Source: Polychytrium aggregatum
Taxonomy: Eukaryota; Chytridiomycota; Chytridiomycetes; Polychytriales
Assembly: GCF_025602895.1 (NCBI RefSeq)
Contig: NW_026516316.1
Location: 86,173 to 150,172 of the forward strand
Reading direction: 5' to 3'
DNA: 64,000 bases
Positions 14,082 to 25,606 of this stretch are shown here, piece by piece (position 1 is the stretch's first letter; each line of letters starts with the position of its first letter). The position numbers and the translations under genes were made by a program. Below the pieces are notes generated by a model. It saw only the letters and a list, made by a program, of their open reading frames with translations. It made no database searches and was not told the DNA's origin.

Positions 14082-15386
14082 ATGACTGAGCTCATATCCT
14101 CTGTCGTCATCAACGCTACCGAGGTGCGAGAGTCGCCCTCTCGCCATGTCGTCTATCAACTTTCCATCCGCACGCCCAGTCGGTCCTGGACGGTCTGGCG
14201 CCGCTACTCCGAGTTCGAAACCCTGCATTCGCTACTGCGAGAGCTCTCGCCGACACCCTTCGGCTTGCCCCCAAAGTCCTTTTCCATCTGGGGCAACACC
14301 CTCTCAGATCCATCCAAGGTCGAAGCCCGCCGCCTCGGCCTCGAGACTTACGTGCAGACCATCCTCAACCACGAGAACGATTTGTGGAAGACGTCCAAGG
14401 CGTGGTTTGACTTTATAGCCCTGCCCGAGTCCTCTCGCCGCCTCAGCATCCTCGGCAGGACCCCGTCCAACGGTGGTGGCAATCCCACCGACCCGGCCGG
14501 TGTCGTCGCCAGCGCCCCGGTCGACCGCCCGCTGTACACCACCGAGTCCTGGATGGACGAGCTCCGGGATATGCAGCAGTTCTGCAAAGAAATCCGCACC
14601 AAGATTGCTGCCCGCGACCGGTTTGCTCAGGCAGGCGACACTGCCTCGATGCAGTATGCGTCGATGCAGGGCAAGAAGGGCCTCGGCGTGGTCTCAACCC
14701 GCATTTCCGATCTTGAATATGCCCTGGCCCAGCACAAGCCCGCCCCGGGCCAGGGCCGTCCGTCCTCGGTTTCGTCCGGCGAGCCCGCTGCCCTGCAGCG
14801 TTTGCCCTCGGCCACCCGCTCGACTGTCCTGACTGCCGGCGAGTACAGCCGTCGTCAGGATTTGCTGGACAGCCTCAAGGAAGAGCGCGACGTCCTCTCC
14901 AAGTTGCTTTCCAGCAACCCATCCGTCTACCGGCAGCCCCGAGTCGATTCGGCCGAGCGAAACGCCCTCCTTGGGTTTGGGTCGATCGGAGCTGGTGGCT
15001 ACTCGAGCTCCGTCTCCACTAGTCCAAATGAGTCATTTGGCACTGTTCCGACGGGTTCGTCAGCGGCCTCGTCGACCGCCCGGCCGAACAATACGACGCC
15101 GCCGCGGTCGACTCGACGATTCGGCCAGCCCAAAGAAACCGAGCAGACACGCGCGCTTGACCAACAGGGTCTCCTGCAGCTGCAGAAACAAACGATGAAC
15201 CAGCAGGACCAGTCCGTCGATATGCTGTCTTCGATCCTTCAGCGGCAGAAGCAAATTGGCCTCGCCATCTCGGACGAGCTCGATACGCAAAACTCGCTTC
15301 TTGAAGATCTTGATGAGAACGTCGATCGGGTGGGTCGGAACTTGAAGAAGGCAGACAAGCGACTGGCCAATGTGCGAAAGGGCTAG
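14082..15386 (+). CDS. VAM7: Vam7-like PX-domain Qc-SNARE
   Basis: A single exon of 434 codons, unusual beside intron-rich neighbours. Residues about 4-110 form a PX domain, which binds phosphatidylinositol 3-phosphate, with the WTVWRRYSEFETL basic-aromatic block and PPKS loop. Residues about 370-430 form a Qc-SNARE helix ending in a region very like yeast Vam7 (LDTQNSLLEDLDENVDR), with the zero-layer glutamine at about residue 403. A low-complexity Ser/Thr/Pro linker lies between. There is no transmembrane segment, as in Vam7, which sits on the vacuole through its PX domain and pairs with Vam3, Vti1 and Nyv1 for homotypic vacuole fusion. The start at 14082 leads straight into the PX domain. 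Confidence 0.93.
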   Translation: MTELISSVVINATEVRESPSRHVVYQLSIRTPSRSWTVWRRYSEFETLHSLLRELSPTPFGLPPKSFSIWGNTLSDPSKVEARRLGLETYVQTILNHENDLWKTSKAWFDFIALPESSRRLSILGRTPSNGGGNPTDPAGVVASAPVDRPLYTTESWMDELRDMQQFCKEIRTKIAARDRFAQAGDTASMQYASMQGKKGLGVVSTRISDLEYALAQHKPAPGQGRPSSVSSGEPAALQRLPSATRSTVLTAGEYSRRQDLLDSLKEERDVLSKLLSSNPSVYRQPRVDSAERNALLGFGSIGAGGYSSSVSTSPNESFGTVPTGSSAASSTARPNNTTPPRSTRRFGQPKETEQTRALDQQGLLQLQKQTMNQQDQSVDMLSSILQRQKQIGLAISDELDTQNSLLEDLDENVDRVGRNLKKADKRLANVRKG

Positions 15387-16071
15387 TGATCACCGTAAGT
15401 GCTCTTATCGGAGATGGGGAGGGGCGTTAAAGGCCGCTCGCTGTACTGGACGCTCGGCTGGACGCCGTTTGTGAGCATTTCCTGATCCGCATGACTGGGA
15501 TGGGTGAGCTGTTGAGTACCCAAGAGATCTTGATATCTGAGATGTACTGGATGGCTGACTGGCTTTGGTTCCTCGGTGCCATTTGATCCCTTGAGGGGTG
15601 GGCAGGTTCCTGTTGGTTCACTGCTGCAAGGGTTTGCTTCATGCATTTTAACCGAATGCCGTTCTTGGCTCCTCTCCGGTTCCGAATATGCTGGGCTGGA
15701 AATCACTTGTTCAGCAGCCTTGATCCTTTATCGGATCAATTCATCACTACCGGCCGACCTGCCGATCGACCAACCGACCAATTGCCCGCGTCGCATCGCT
15801 CAGTCATGACCACCCCTCCCCTCCAACTGTTTTGGCCCTTGACAGCCGTTGCTTTCGCCAGTGCGGCTGTGCGCTCTCTTCCTATCTTGCCCTCCTTTCA
15901 CGTCTATGTACCTGTCGATCCCATTATCGACCGTCATGGTTCCCTTGACTCCACAACTAGCCGCCACACCGAGCCATCCGCTATGTTTGGGAGGAGATCG
16001 GTGTATACAGCCGGCCAAGCCTGCTCAACAAACTAAAATCCCAATAAATACATTTTTTTTTTATTGCTGCT

Positions 16072-16150
16072 GTCGTTGCTATCGTCGTTGCTATCGTCGT
16101 TGCTATCGTCGTTGCTATCGTCGTTGCTATCGTCATTGCTATCGTCGTTT
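16072..16150. repeat. 12-bp minisatellite
   Basis: About six copies of a unit reading GTCGTTGCTATC, next to a poly-T run at 16052-16061. Confidence 0.93.
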
Positions 16151-16712
16151 CGCAACGCAGAGACGTCTATTTTTAAAGGAGCATGACGCTTGCTGCAGCT
16201 CCGGATTTCGATTCATACGCTTTCTCGACCTGGTGGGAGGGATGGGTCCGGGCTCGCTCGGCCAGGTCTCCATTTCGAACGAGACGATGTGCCCTATTGT
16301 TTATTCAACAGGTTGTACAGTCAATCCAGGGAGAAACTGGACAATCACTTTCTGGCATCAGAGGCCTGGAGCCTACTGACCTGCGATTGTTTGCCGTCCC
16401 GGTTGGCAATCTTTGTCTTGTTGATTTGGGAAGTATGGCCTTGAATACACTCGGTCGATATCCTGTGTCGATATGGGAGTGTGGTGCATTCACTCGATGT
16501 GTGCGGGTGGTGCATTCACTCGATTCTCTGGACAGCTCCATGGTGTATCGATATCAAGATACTCGGCCTTCTCGAGTCGCTTGGCTTCCCGACAATGTGA
16601 GAATACCTGGAGATCGAGTCGCTTGAATCGCCGTCGCCTGGGTGGTGTCTTTCGCTTGCAGGGAGCCATCTGTGCGAGAAAGCGTCCTTGGTTCAGATCC
16701 AGAAGCACATCA

Positions 16713-16799
16713 CTGAATGGTCATACCCAGCGCGCGATGTTTGGGGCAAGAGAATACTTGTTCAACGACCAAAATCCGTTTTTTATTGGATTGGCTGTA
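16713..16799 (+). repeat. Dispersed repeat, copy 1
   Basis: This stretch resembles 26980-27079 in the same orientation: both have GAATGGTCAT, then GCGCGCGAT, TTGGG, a CAA-rich middle with CAAAATC and end in TATTGGATTG. Spacing differs by small indels, as expected of an old dispersed repeat. Confidence 0.6.
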
Positions 16800-17288
16800 A
16801 GCTACCTGTAATGAACAAGAGCGAGCATTTGGAGCGATTTGGGACCGCACAGCATCCAACTTTGACAATAAACAGCATTGGGTGCTTTGCGGATGTTCAT
16901 TGTGCCGTATCATATATATTACAATTGAAAGCTATCAAAGTCCGGTCGGCCATAGTTCCGTGAACAATGCCCCCTGGTGATCTGAATTGTTTGTGATGGT
17001 CGAGGGCCACCAATGGGCGATGATCTGTCTCTGTCTCATCTCATCTCATCTCTGATTCGCACGTGGCCGGCCATCAGCAACAATTGGTTTCGAACGAAGT
17101 TTCCACTATCCGCACCGTATCGCTTTCCCCCCCCTTTTCTTCTTCCTCACAGACAAGCTATATATTCACCCTGCGATCCGGATGGATTTCTTCCGCCTAC
17201 CACATCCCTCGGCGTCGAAACCTCAGCACTCTGCTGTCCTTCTGCTCCTGTCCTCTCCAGCACACTTTGCTCGACCGTCCCTATCGCG

Positions 17289-20200
17289 ATGATGATCTTG
17301 AGTGCCGCCAGTGCAGTTCTTTGTGCCACTCTTGCAGTTGCTCAGGCAACTTCATCCCCATTTGTCATCGAGGTGAGCCAAGCAAGTTGTACATCTGCTT
17401 CATCGAATGTACGCCTTCGGTCCGGTGGCTCAGAGTCTCACGCTGCGTCCATGTTCAGGAAGCGTCCATTTTCAAGATACAGAACGCCTTCGCATCCGGG
17501 GCCCTTACCTCTGCCCAGTTGGTGCAGTACTACATCAACAAAGCCTCTGACCCAGTAAGTACCCGCTGCCTCGTCTGCATTTCGAGTGTTTGCCAGGCTA
17601 ACGATAAACCCACCCTCGACCACAGAAATATCGTGCATTGAACTCTATTCTTGAGATCAATCCCGACGCCTTGGCCTTGGCTCAGGCGGCCGACAGCGTC
17701 GTATGTATTTTGCAATTGGTTTTTGTCGCTCTCTTGCTGGGTGACCTTGGCCTCACATCTCTGGTCTGTAGAGAGCAAACTGCCAGAAGCAGGGTGCGTA
17801 CTGCAACCTCGGACCGCTCCACGGCATTCCGATCCTTCTCAAGGTAAGCATGCAATGCGAATTGGCCCGATCAATTGCTGCTCAGCCTCGAGCCGATTTC
17901 CAACTAATCTTTGAAGCTTGCCGGGAACAGGATAACATCGGAACGGGTGACAAGCTCAATACCACGGCAGCCTCTTATGCTTTGCTGGGATCAAAGACAC
18001 AGGACTCGTTCATAGCCTCTCAGCTCAGAAAGTCGGGCGCAATCATCTATGGAAAGGTACATGGTCATCCCCGACTGCTCCCCGCTATGATCGTTTTGTA
18101 TGTGACCTTGACTTGGGTAACTAACCACTCGTCTGCCGGTTGATGCCGATTTAGGCTGCAATGTCAGAGTGGGCTGGGTGGAGAAGTATGGCCCCCGATT
18201 TCAACGGCTGGAATCCCCGCGGTGGACATGTCATTGTAAGTTGGCTATCTGTTCACGTCCACGCCGAGATCACTCTTTGTCGCAATCGACAGGCAGCACT
18301 TTGCGGCAGTCTTCACCAACGAGGGGGCTAACAAAGATTCCCTGTCGCTGGTTCTTCAAGAATCCGTATGTTACGGATGCCACGCCATGCGGCTCCAGCG
18401 CCGGCTCTGCTGTGGCAACCACATCAAACTTGATTACTGTCTCTCTCGGAACCGAGACAGACGGGTCCATCATCTGCCCATCGGCCGTCAATGGTCTCGT
18501 GGGCTTGAAGCCAACCGTGGGACTGACTTCCAGAACGGGCGTCGTTCCGCTCTCCCATCATCAGGACTCTGTGGGTACGTGGCCCTTGCTCGCCTCCGTG
18601 TGGCATTTTGCTGGCCAGCGATCGCTGTTGTCATACTTTGGCGCAAGCGTCGGGCTGACAATTTGTGTCGCTTGCAGGACCGATTGCTCGAAGCGTCGCT
18701 GATATTGCCGCTGTCATGGATGCCATTGTCGAGACCGATCCATCCGACCCTGCCTCTAAGGGTACTCAGGGCCGTAAGCCTGTCAGCTACACCCTCAGCC
18801 TCATTTATGGAACCCGCGGACTGGGCGGGGCACGCATCGGCGTCGTCGATAACACCTTTGACCCCGTTGGCGATGCGTTCGAGTACGATGTCGGCCAGCA
18901 AACCATATCAGTTCTGACCAATCTTGGTGCCTTTGTCAAGCATGTCAATACCTCGAACATTGACGTAAGTTGTCTCGACCGAGCTCGCAGAGAACACTTG
19001 TCTACGCCCCTCGGACCCAAGATAATTGCCGTTTGCTCAATACACTACGTTGTCTTGTTGGTGTAGCTTTCGTTTGAATTCGAGAATCTGGCCACGGATT
19101 TCAAAATGGATCTGAACCAATACCTGACCACCATCACCAACTCGCCCATCAAAAACATTGACGGTGAGTGGAGATTGTGTGCATCGGCAGTACAGTCGCA
19201 TCGACCCCTGCTCATCCGCCTGCTACTTCAGATCTTGTTCAGTTCACACAAAATAATCCTTTGGAGCAAATCAAGACATATGACCAAGTAAGCCGCTCTT
19301 TCGTTGAGATCCGCAATCGCCAATCTCCATTCGATTGAGGCCGATCTGACAGAGACGCTTTCTTATATACTCGGACATTATGCAGGAGCTTCTGCTCAAG
19401 TCCCAGAACAAAACCGGATACTCTGACCCGGTCTACATTAGCGGAGAGAACTCCCGCCAGCTTGCGAAGCAGCAAATTATAAATGTAAGTGGGCAACGAT
19501 ACGTAGATTTCCATTCTCTGGCCATCGATCTCGATGATTCTCGCGATGGGTCCCTTGATGGGTCTCTTGGTGATACTGTCATTGAGCTGCCGATGGTGCT
19601 GTCGATGTCATATCGTGGATGATGACTATAGTCCACATTGGCTGATGGCGGAACCCTTGCCTCAATTACTGGTCCGGATTATTGCCGCACTCAGCTCTTC
19701 ACTCAGAATGGTCTCGATGTGCTCTACTCAGCCGGAGTCAGCACGTCGTTTATTTCGATTGCGGCTACTCTCGGGTAAGTCCATTCACCGCCAGTCTATG
19801 GCCTTTGGCGCTGCACTGACGCTGCACCGACGTCCTAGCGCTCGCCGGTATCCCGCTCTCGACCGGAACTGGGACAGGGTGTGTATATGACCATTGAGTA
19901 ACACAATTTTTTATTTTATGTTCTTTTTTTTTTTATATTACTATCGTGGGACCGACCTCCTACTCTGGTTCTCACTACCTCCACCCAGTCTGCCTATCAT
20001 CACTGTGCCAGTCACCACATCCAACCTTTACCTTACCACCATGTTCACCTCTGCCAAGCTCTCTCAAAAGGCGTTCCCGATTGGCATCTCACTCATCGGG
20101 TTGCCTTACTCTGAGGGCAAGCTGATTCAGGTTTGTGTTCTTATCGATCAGTGCATTTATTCTGCATTGCTCGAGACATAAGCTCACCATTATCCGCCTT

Positions 20201-20301
20201 GATCGGCGTTTCGGTATCAGTACGCTTATGCCATCGAGCAGCAGACCAAGGCTCGCTTCCAGCCTGGCTTTGTCAGCGAAGTCGGTGCTCCTTACCCTTG
20301 A
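17289..20301 (+). CDS. Secreted amidase-signature hydrolase
   Basis: Fourteen exons (17289-17372, 17459-17554, 17626-17700, 17772-17843, 17931-18056, 18155-18235, 18361-18574, 18678-18964, 19067-19163, 19232-19287, 19386-19484, 19632-19774, 19989-20130, 20221-20301) join in phase to 550 residues. A signal peptide is likely (hydrophobic residues 3-20, Ala-rich end). The amidase-signature triad is visible: Lys109 at the end of HGIPILLK, cis-Ser190 in CGSSAGSA and nucleophile Ser214 in GTETDGSI; the Ser-Ser spacing of 24 equals that of fatty-acid amide hydrolase. C-terminal blocks SIAATLGLPIITVPV and FPIGISLIGLP complete the fold. Such enzymes cleave amide bonds; the substrate cannot be told from sequence. 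Most introns are 70-110 bp. The N-terminus suggests export or entry to the secretory route. Confidence 0.9.
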
Positions 20302-20868
20302 AAAGGGCATCTCGGACCCGGCGCTCAGCTCCACGATGAATATTCGAGGATCTACCCCAAGGCCATTGCACACCTATCGCTATCGTCTTGGCAAACAGAG
20401 TCGCTGTTGAAATCACATATGCCCGCTCCTCTCGTAGAGTGGAAGGCGACGTCCTGTCTTCGCGATGGAACGACGTTCTCGTATCCAAATACAAATACAA
20501 ATATTGGCAAACGATTCATCCATTCCGGCGGGTAGTTGCGGCGCAGATGGTGCGGCTCTGGGTCCCGATCGCAGTTTTGCGGCCAACAGCTGCGTGATTA
20601 GTGAATGATGCTTCAGGATATACTGCGAATCATGATCACCTTGTGATCACCTTGTGCGGACATTGGTCTGTGTATTGGTGTTCCAAAAAACAAAAGGACC
20701 ATGGTACGATGCATCACATGGCAGAAGATCGCACTTTGCTCTGCGAGCTGCTTTGCCAAGATATACGACTTGGACAGCCGCTCGCTACAGCCTTGACGAG
20801 CATACCGCTCACGGATTCGGGATCGGCTCAACGGAGCGCCCACATCGCGTGGTCGAAGATGGCTTGTA
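20302..20868. other. Intergenic between convergent genes
   Basis: 3' flanks of the amidase (+) and DBF4-like gene (-). A short ACAAAT run is at 20490-20505. No gene seen. Confidence 0.6.
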
Positions 20869-23800
20869 CTAGGCATAGTTCAACCTGACCGACTTTTTCG
20901 AAAAGTTGACTCGGACGAAAATTCGCGCGTCTCCCTCTGGCGATTCAGCCACCTCTCTCTCCCTTTGTGCCAGTCCGAGGGTCGAGTTTGGGCACCCTTC
21001 CGTAGTGGCCGTCGCATGGCCATTTTGGTGAGCAGCCTCGCCAGTCTTGCCCGAGCGTGTTCCTGATTGGCTCGTTCTCCGCGACGAGCGCCGCGTCTGT
21101 CTCTGCACATCATCTTTTCGGATGGCTGGGTCAGAGGTAGCCGCAGGCTCGTAGTCGACCATTGCTGATGGCTCCGTCGCTATGACGCTCTCGCGAGGCG
21201 ACTCCGCCATAGGCTCGAGGTAGTCGAGTATATCGATCTGCAATCCAGGAAGGCTGGGTCCAGACGCAGAGTTGGATAGAATCTCTTTGCCATCATGGCG
21301 CTGGATATGTTCCGGCTTAGGGGCTTTAGGTGTGTTGCCATCGGTATCTTGGTCATCCTTGCAAGTTATTTGAGCAAGCGGTTGCGCTTTATGGGTCGAG
21401 ACGCCACGCTCGCCGCTGGCCATGTGGATAAACGGCTGCTTCAGGAGGGAGTCAGTATCGATATCGGACGTTGAAGTTGTCGAGATCTTGTCAGCCTTGC
21501 TAGGTCTTTGCCGACTGCGTCGAATCTGTCTCACGTCAAGACGATGGGCCGATTCCGCCTCTTCCTCAGAGGTCGAGCGGGTATCCACGTTTCCATCCAA
21601 GTTGCTGACCAGATTGTCGTATATCTTCAAGTACGATTGCTTGGGCTCGTCGAGGTCAGACGAGGTGTCTGATGACACAGCGGACGCAGAAGTCATAGTG
21701 GACACAGCAGACACAGCAGACACAGCAGACACTGAGGACATTGAGGACTCTGGGTCAGAGCTTCGGTTGATTGCGCCATCCTTTGATCTGTTACGCTTCA
21801 GGCTTGTGGGCCGCGCTAGAGTTTGATCGTTTACAGCGTCGCCTGTGCTGGATTTGGAGTTGTCGCACAGCGATTGACGATCGGCACCCAATGCCCGCAA
21901 TGAGTCATGGGTCAAAACAGAGTCTGAATTTGTCGCCGCAGGCGGGCACTTGGCGGCTGGGCGGAGGACGCAGCGAATATCCTTTGCTTTCGCCGGGACG
22001 GTTGTGGGGACGGTTGTGGGGATGGTTGTGGGGACGGCTGTGGGGACGGTTGTCTCACTTCCGCGAGATCTATGGACGCTGGTGATGCAGAGTGTATCAG
22101 ATGGGTGCCCGGGATCTGCGGATATGGGCATGAGGTCCACGTTTCTGGTGAGATAGGCCTCCACACCAAAGGGAATTTCTACTGCCATCGTAGGCGAGTT
22201 TGAAGGCCATTTGTGGGGTTGAATGGCGGCTGTATCGATCTCCAGTCGAGCCGACCCAGACAGCATTGTGCCTGCGATCGAATCAGTAACCGATATCTTG
22301 CATTTATCGGCCGAATCGGGCGCTTCAAGAGACGATGTTCCGTAGTTTGGGAGGCGGTCGGTGTTGTCAGCGAGGCATGTTGAGGAGGAGGCGACGGCGC
22401 AGTTGCTTTCGAATGCTCCAACAGGACGCGAATGGCCCCGGGCGACCACCGTGGGGATTTTGAATGTCAGAGGCGGGGTTCTGCCCAATGCGGCAGAGAG
22501 TTGTGGATTACCACCAAACTTGGCGGCATGAGGGCTTCCAAGCGAGCGGGGCACATGTGCCGTTCGAGATAGCCTCAAGGTCGGAGAGCGTAGCATGTCT
22601 CTCCCAGAGAAGGAAGAGTCAGTCGAAGGTTCACCTAGCGGGGCAAAGGCGCGTTTGTGCAAATGATGAGTAGGCGACAACGAGTGGGGCAAGGTCGAGA
22701 GGACTTCTGTTGCAAGATGTGAGGGTGGAACAAAGATGTTCTCTTCAAGGCGGTTATCAGTCTCGCTGACAGTCTCGGCCTTATCTATTTGCATGCTTGC
22801 CAGGCCACGTCCGGGACTCAGGAGAGGCTCAGGCCGGACGAGCACACAACCACGGTCGTTAGTTGTGTCTGCTGGAGCGAGGTTTGGTTGCGGTGGTTGG
22901 AAAGGGAGATTAGCTGGCTGGGCGCTGGCGAGGTCATAATATGGCCTGGGTATTTGCTGGAAGGTGTGGTGTTGCTCTTGTAAGTGAGCCTCGATCGATT
23001 CTTGAGGATATAGGCGCGTTTCGGATATTCCCGTTTCTAGCTCGTTGTTGGCATCATCAATCGCATCCGCTCGTTTTGTCGAATCGTGCCACGGGTGATT
23101 TTCGTCGAGTTCGGGGCTTGACCTAGACGGAGACGGGAGTGGCACTCGGACGATTTTCTCGCAAAGTGCATCGAGATCCCGAAACTTCTGATCGCACGAG
23201 CGAACGAACGACTGGTGTGTTGGGGTCAAAATATGCTTCCGAAACTCGTCATATTTTTCGTTGCAGTTTTCGCAGTATCCCGGTCGTTTATAAAATGACT
23301 TTCCCGTGAATCGGGGCGTGGGCTTGGTGGGTTTCAGGGACTTTCGTCCCGTTCGTTCCTGTGATGAGTTGGTTGGCCCCACATCTTCTGTTGTGTGGAT
23401 ATCGACCGCTGATAACTTGCGTTTTTGACTTGTGCATGGCCTGGCCACTTGCGATGTTTTATCAAGGATGATGGTTCTATGTCCCAGTGAAGGAAGGGGA
23501 GCCCGGGTCTTGCCGCGAGAGTCTTTGCTCATGGTAAGCGTCCATGCGGATGTAGTGGCCATAGAAACGAGACCAGAAGCAGCCTGCGAGTTGCTAGCGC
23601 TTGCCATGCTTGTCATGAAGCGGTGCTTAGCATCTACATAGCTAGCGGAGGCATTTTCGTCTGCAATTGGGCCTTGCTCGTCCGCGCTTGTCCGGGATCC
23701 TTGCCGATGCTTCCCATCAATATCACCATGCAGGTTGATATCCTGTGACTTCAGCGGGGAGAGGTCCTTTCCAGTCGGTTGCTTGCGAGATCGAGCCTGG

Positions 23801-25606
23801 TCGTGAGGGACAAAGATCGAGAGGTGGCTGCGGGCATTTTCCCACCGTATGGTAGGCCATGTTGCCCTTGCATCATCTTTGGTTGTCAGGGGGAACTCCT
23901 TTGCGATAATAGGGCGATAGGCATACGTCGAATCTTCGACCAGAAGAAACGGTGATGAAAAAGAATGAAAGTAGGGAGCGGAGCGAGAGCCATGCTTGTG
24001 GGTCGATATACCATGCATCAATTCTTGCATGACAGCTCCCTGAAGACCATTTGAGGGTTGGAGCTGATCCCGAGAGAGGCTTCGGAGGAGCAGATCCAGC
24101 TCTGGCGACGGAGAAGAGTGAATGGGAGTGGGATACAGAGTCAGCGGAGCGTTGCGTGTTCAAGACAATTCACGGGTCGAAATGCGCAGGGTATACGATC
24201 GTGTGACGAAAGCAATCGACGGAAGTCGACCGGATCGGGCCACTTGCGCTCAAGACACTCGGCTCTACTGGCTATACCCACTCGGGAGCGGCCAAACTTT
24301 GATGCCGAGTCGCTTGCATATCGTAAAGTTGTCTTCTTCTCGAGTCATGTGATCGGGGTTGCGCATCATGGCGACTTTTTCCTTGACATTGGGGTGACCG
24401 CTGACCATGTGAGTAACTTCTGCTCCGAGGGCTATTGCCACTCTCTAAATCGACGAAAACAAAGGTTCCACAGCCGCTGTTAATCGAGGGCCTTGGAAAA
24501 TGCGAGGAAAGCAAGCTTCCGGAAAACCCGTCGGCAAAACGGCAGAGATTCATTCAGATTCGAATGTATATGGGGCGTGAGCTTCTGGTAAGCTTGGGCG
24601 CATGTCCACGCACGCATACACATGTGCATGCATTGTTAACGGGGCAGAAAAGGGGACGGGGCGCCACACTCACCGCTCCGAGTTGCTTCACGGCCTTGGT
24701 GTACTGTTGTACTTTTTTGACGTCGACCGAGTCAAAGAAGAGAACCAATCGATTGAACCGGGCGCGCCACTGTTGGAGGGCTTCCAGAGGCGGTAATCCT
24801 GGCACCAACTGCCTGTCTCCGACCTGAAGAGCGTGGGCAGGTTGTGTTGGGCGGCCCTTCTTGGTTTGGGGTTGGGTTGGCAAACGTGGCCGCGGGGACA
24901 CTAAACGAGCAACAGGCTCAGAAGCCGCAGGAGGCTGTATCAGTTGAGTGACAGAGCCGATACTGGATCGGGAGCCGTGTCCAGCAGTTCGTGTGAAGAC
25001 CGCTGAGCTTTGAGCGAGATTCGAGTGAGCTGGGCTCAAAGCGGCGCTCTTATGAGGGTTTGGAGTTTTGAAGTGAATATCAGGTTTGGAGTTGCTGCTC
25101 CGGAGCTCTTTGGACCTGAAGGGGCGTCCACTCGGATCTGTTGTTGTTGTAGGTATGAGCTGAGGCTCGGTTATGTCAAGCTTCTTGGCGGATAGTGAGT
25201 TTGGTGAGACGGATAATGGAGTTGACCTGGCGTTCGATCCAGAGTGGAATTTGGGCAATGACGGAGGAGGATGTGTGGGGGTCGTGGGGGCCAAGGGAGA
25301 TGACTCGATGAGATGCGATCGACTTATTGGGGTGCGAAGAGATGATCTCGAAAGGGCTGACGAGGGTAGCGACAAAAACGAACGGGCCAGAGGAGGAGTT
25401 GAGAGCACAGAGTCGACAGATGGGCGAATTGAGCTGGCATTGGGTGAGATTGCGAGTAGCGGCATTCGGTTGTTTTCCGAAGGATCAGCGGAGACGGAGA
25501 CTGCTGGCTTGAGTGCCCTTTTGGCGTCTGGGATGAAGACAGTGGTTGTAGTGGTGGTGGTCTTGGTCACCTTTCGGGGGGGCTTGGGGCGGGGACTTTG
25601 ATCCAT
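20869..25606 (-). CDS. DBF4: Dbf4-like regulatory subunit of Cdc7 kinase
   Basis: Minus-strand exons 25606-24674, 24444-24282 and 24101-20869 join in phase to about 1442 residues. All three Dbf4 motifs are seen. Motif N, BRCT-like, spans the first intron: RLVLFFDSVD and KQLGA end exon 1, and exon 2 continues RVAIALGAEVTHMVSG to LGIKVWPLP. Motif M is PFLLVEDSTYAYRP at about residue 416-430. Motif C is a CX2CX9HX5H zinc finger (CENC to HILTPTH) near residue 645-665. Dbf4 activates Cdc7, which phosphorylates MCM to fire replication origins. The protein is about twice as long as yeast Dbf4, mainly by Ser/Thr/Pro-rich disordered sequence before motif N and after motif C. The start at 25606 is the last in-frame Met before the Lys-Thr-rich N-terminus; an upstream Met at 25969 in the same frame looks less likely. 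The GTGGGT donor of intron 2 is inferred from phase. Confidence 0.88.
21994..22053 (-). repeat. 12-bp tandem repeat inside the DBF4-like coding region
   Basis: About five 12-bp units encode Thr-Val-Pro-Thr repeats in the disordered C-terminal half. A second short repeat at about 21690-21745 encodes Val-Ser-Ala units. Confidence 0.85.

Larger units (their letters stand above)
15387..17288. other. Intergenic, VAM7 to amidase
   Basis: Nearly 1.9 kb without a recognisable gene. It holds a 12-bp minisatellite and a copy of a dispersed repeat (listed separately). The last 200 bp are pyrimidine-rich before the amidase start. Confidence 0.55.

Noticed and set aside
19836-19882. An extra amidase exon reading ALAGIPLSTG
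   Set aside because: It looks like an amidase block, but the exons at 19632-19774 and 19989-20130 join directly in phase to the consensus SIAATLGLPIITVPV, and the extra exon has no consistent phases.
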